Source: Flavobacterium sp. JAD_PAG50586_2
Lineage (GTDB): Bacteria > Bacteroidota > Bacteroidia > Flavobacteriales > Flavobacteriaceae
Length of the DNA stretch: 64,000 nt
Reading direction: 5' to 3'
Assembly (NCBI GenBank): GCA_023213215.1
Contig: CP096136.1
Span: 558,001 to 622,000, forward strand
Under the pieces are notes generated by a model. That model saw nothing but the letters and a program-made list of their open reading frames with translations. It was not told where the DNA came from and ran no database searches. Positions 63,801-64,000 of the stretch are shown here, piece by piece; the stretch's first letter is position 1, and every line of letters starts with the position of its first letter. The translations under genes and the position numbers were made by a program.

Positions 63801-64000
63801 GTGATTGCAGCTCCTGAAGAAACGGTTACGGTTACCGTACCCGTAGCACTACATCCTCCTTGAGAGGCTGTTACATTATAAGTTGTAGTATCTGTTACAC
63901 CAGTAGCAATCGGATTAGCTAAACCTTCCTGTCCTGCAATAAATGTCGATGGTGTCCATGCAAATGTTGAAGGAGTAGGTTTTGCAAATGTATATCGCTG
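60806..64000 (-). CDS. Giant T9SS type A surface protein with Ig-like domains (5' end beyond window)
   Basis: The frame is open from base 64000 to the stop at 60806, at least 1064 residues; a GTG at 63691 is only an internal valine, because the Ig-like domain around it (CAGETATFTVAATGAG ... SESDTYDVVV) continues upstream. Further Ig-like units (VPTATAGSNAPVCTGTSLNLTG) and an adhesin domain with FRIKMQHTALNGF follow, then an InlB-type unit (GSVTPSGASTVCSGAG), and finally a 400-residue C-terminal module almost identical to that of the 54599 gene, ending in the type A sorting domain. The two genes are tandem relatives. Surface-exposed; ligand unknown. Confidence 0.88.
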   Translation of the reverse strand, partial: QRYTFAKPTPSTFAWTPSTFIAGQEGLANPIATGVTDTTTYNVTASQGGCSATGTVTVTVSSGAAITSDPTAAVKCAGETATFTVAATGAGLTYQWRKGGVDIVIAGNASAGTATLTLTNVSLSESDTYDVVVTSTCGSPVTSAGAVLTVKAVPTATAGSNAPVCTGTSLNLTGTTDIGTSYSWTGPNGFTSSLLSPSITGVTSLAAGTYSFTAAALGCTSPTATTIVVVNTTPTAVTITPSGATTICSGTSIDLVASGGLVSGTTALGSGTTSTTASVASSLLGPNPLQSYYGGAKQQMIILASELTAMGLTNGSVISSLAVNLSAAETSRTLQGFRIKMQHTALNGFADLNFVTSGFTNVRSSGDYTPVLGWNTIAFNNNNFTWDGASNILIETNFSNNDDGGSGTSTAVYEATSFVSTLYYRVDNTTASGVNNSTTATYSYSQRNNLQFGVTNPTTFVWTPASSGLNTYSGATVTATPAVTTTYTATSSLNGCSSQNDITVTVSPNYTITATSGANGSVTPSGASTVCSGAGAAYTITPDAGYLILDVLVDGVSQGAIGTYTFSNVTSNHTISATFETACDNVTLASATATAGTVCNATTTTLTYTGLAGTNASVTWTQNADGTGATYGTGTPSNPVGPGTYYAYATGDCGTPVSLQVVVTGVSCQATQLSNCGSTPVLTSVNSRIFAANTVSQATLYRYRVAVSSAPSNYFYAETTYPSFRLTDVVGLTPTYGTTYNVEIQNEFLISGNTVTSAYGTLCTVTTQAVAAVTVPTNQCGQTLAAINSKIYVNGVAGATSYSYRIAKQSAPTTYAYIDTPYSNFRLTAPFTSGSVAIEHNTIYLVAVSVTTANGASNYNGECLITTPGGPMTVIQGSQCGDDETPYQIATKSTKVYAEGLVSGATYTFKLEQYDGSELVDTNYATSPINYFNCNMFTGENALLPNTNYHVYVAVNYYGEGEFDHDCVVRTPGALKQEDTMIGDFTALAYPNPFANNFMIDVKSASQSSVDLKVYDMIGRLIEQREVRVSDLQTTTIGDRYPSGVYNVVVSQENSVKTVRVVKR

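Noticed and set aside
1-64000. tRNA, rRNA, insertion sequence or prophage genes
   Set aside because: The intergenic stretches were read on both strands; no cloverleaf, transposase or phage gene was recognised.

Overview
The window looks like the chromosome of a Flavobacteriaceae member, most likely Flavobacterium or a close relative. The DNA is AT-rich. Upstream regions carry the Bacteroidetes -7 element TAnnTTTG, with few Shine-Dalgarno sites. Large secreted proteins end in type IX secretion system (T9SS) sorting domains, and the housekeeping genes (kdsA, menaquinone genes, lpxK, lptF/G-type permease, cphA, split transketolase) resemble those of that family. I see no tRNA or rRNA gene, insertion sequence, prophage or CRISPR array.

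Layout. 1-3.0 kb: the last 20 codons of a T9SS type A protein, converging on a type B (gliding-motility C-terminal) protein. 3.2-5.1 kb: an alkylglycerol-monooxygenase-like hydroxylase overlapping a lysoplasmalogenase, a candidate ether-lipid pair. 5.1-7.7 kb: a REP-like palindrome, small lipoproteins and a two-part YeeE/YedE transporter. 7.8-11.3 kb: kdsA with an outer-membrane barrel gene, a DUF1801 protein and an M28 peptidase. 11.3-14.7 kb: two small membrane proteins, a winged-helix regulator, DUF1361, another membrane protein and CreD, with the same palindromic motif in front of both halves. 14.8-18.6 kb: menC, an MBL-fold hydrolase, menA and menB on the minus strand. 18.7-29.1 kb: a C1 peptidase, an MFS transporter, a glycosyltransferase, an L,D-transpeptidase, two histidine kinases, lipA and gap. 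29.1-37.8 kb: punA, lpxK, a three-gene operon with a Nif3-like protein, an alpha/beta hydrolase and cphA. 37.8-43.0 kb: a 1736-residue mosaic adhesin. 43.2-54.5 kb: a secreted amidotransferase-like protein, dnaB, accA, an EamA transporter, an LptF/G permease, tgt, a response regulator, the split transketolase, an FKBP lipoprotein and an S4 protein. 54.6-64.0 kb: two giant adhesins sharing a duplicated C-terminal module; the second runs off the right edge.

Two points matter for a user of this sequence. First, five genes (C1 peptidase, L,D-transpeptidase, hybrid histidine kinase, dnaB, response regulator) are broken by seven single-base losses, six of them in A or T runs of 6-7. dnaB is essential, so these are most simply assembly or base-calling deletions, and I annotate the genes as full-length but frameshifted. 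Second, the most promising biology is the AGMO-like/lysoplasmalogenase pair, the winged-helix/CreD module with its shared operator-like motif, the MBL hydrolase inside the menaquinone cluster, the nested REP-like elements with exchangeable central hairpins, and the duplicated T9SS C-terminal module.
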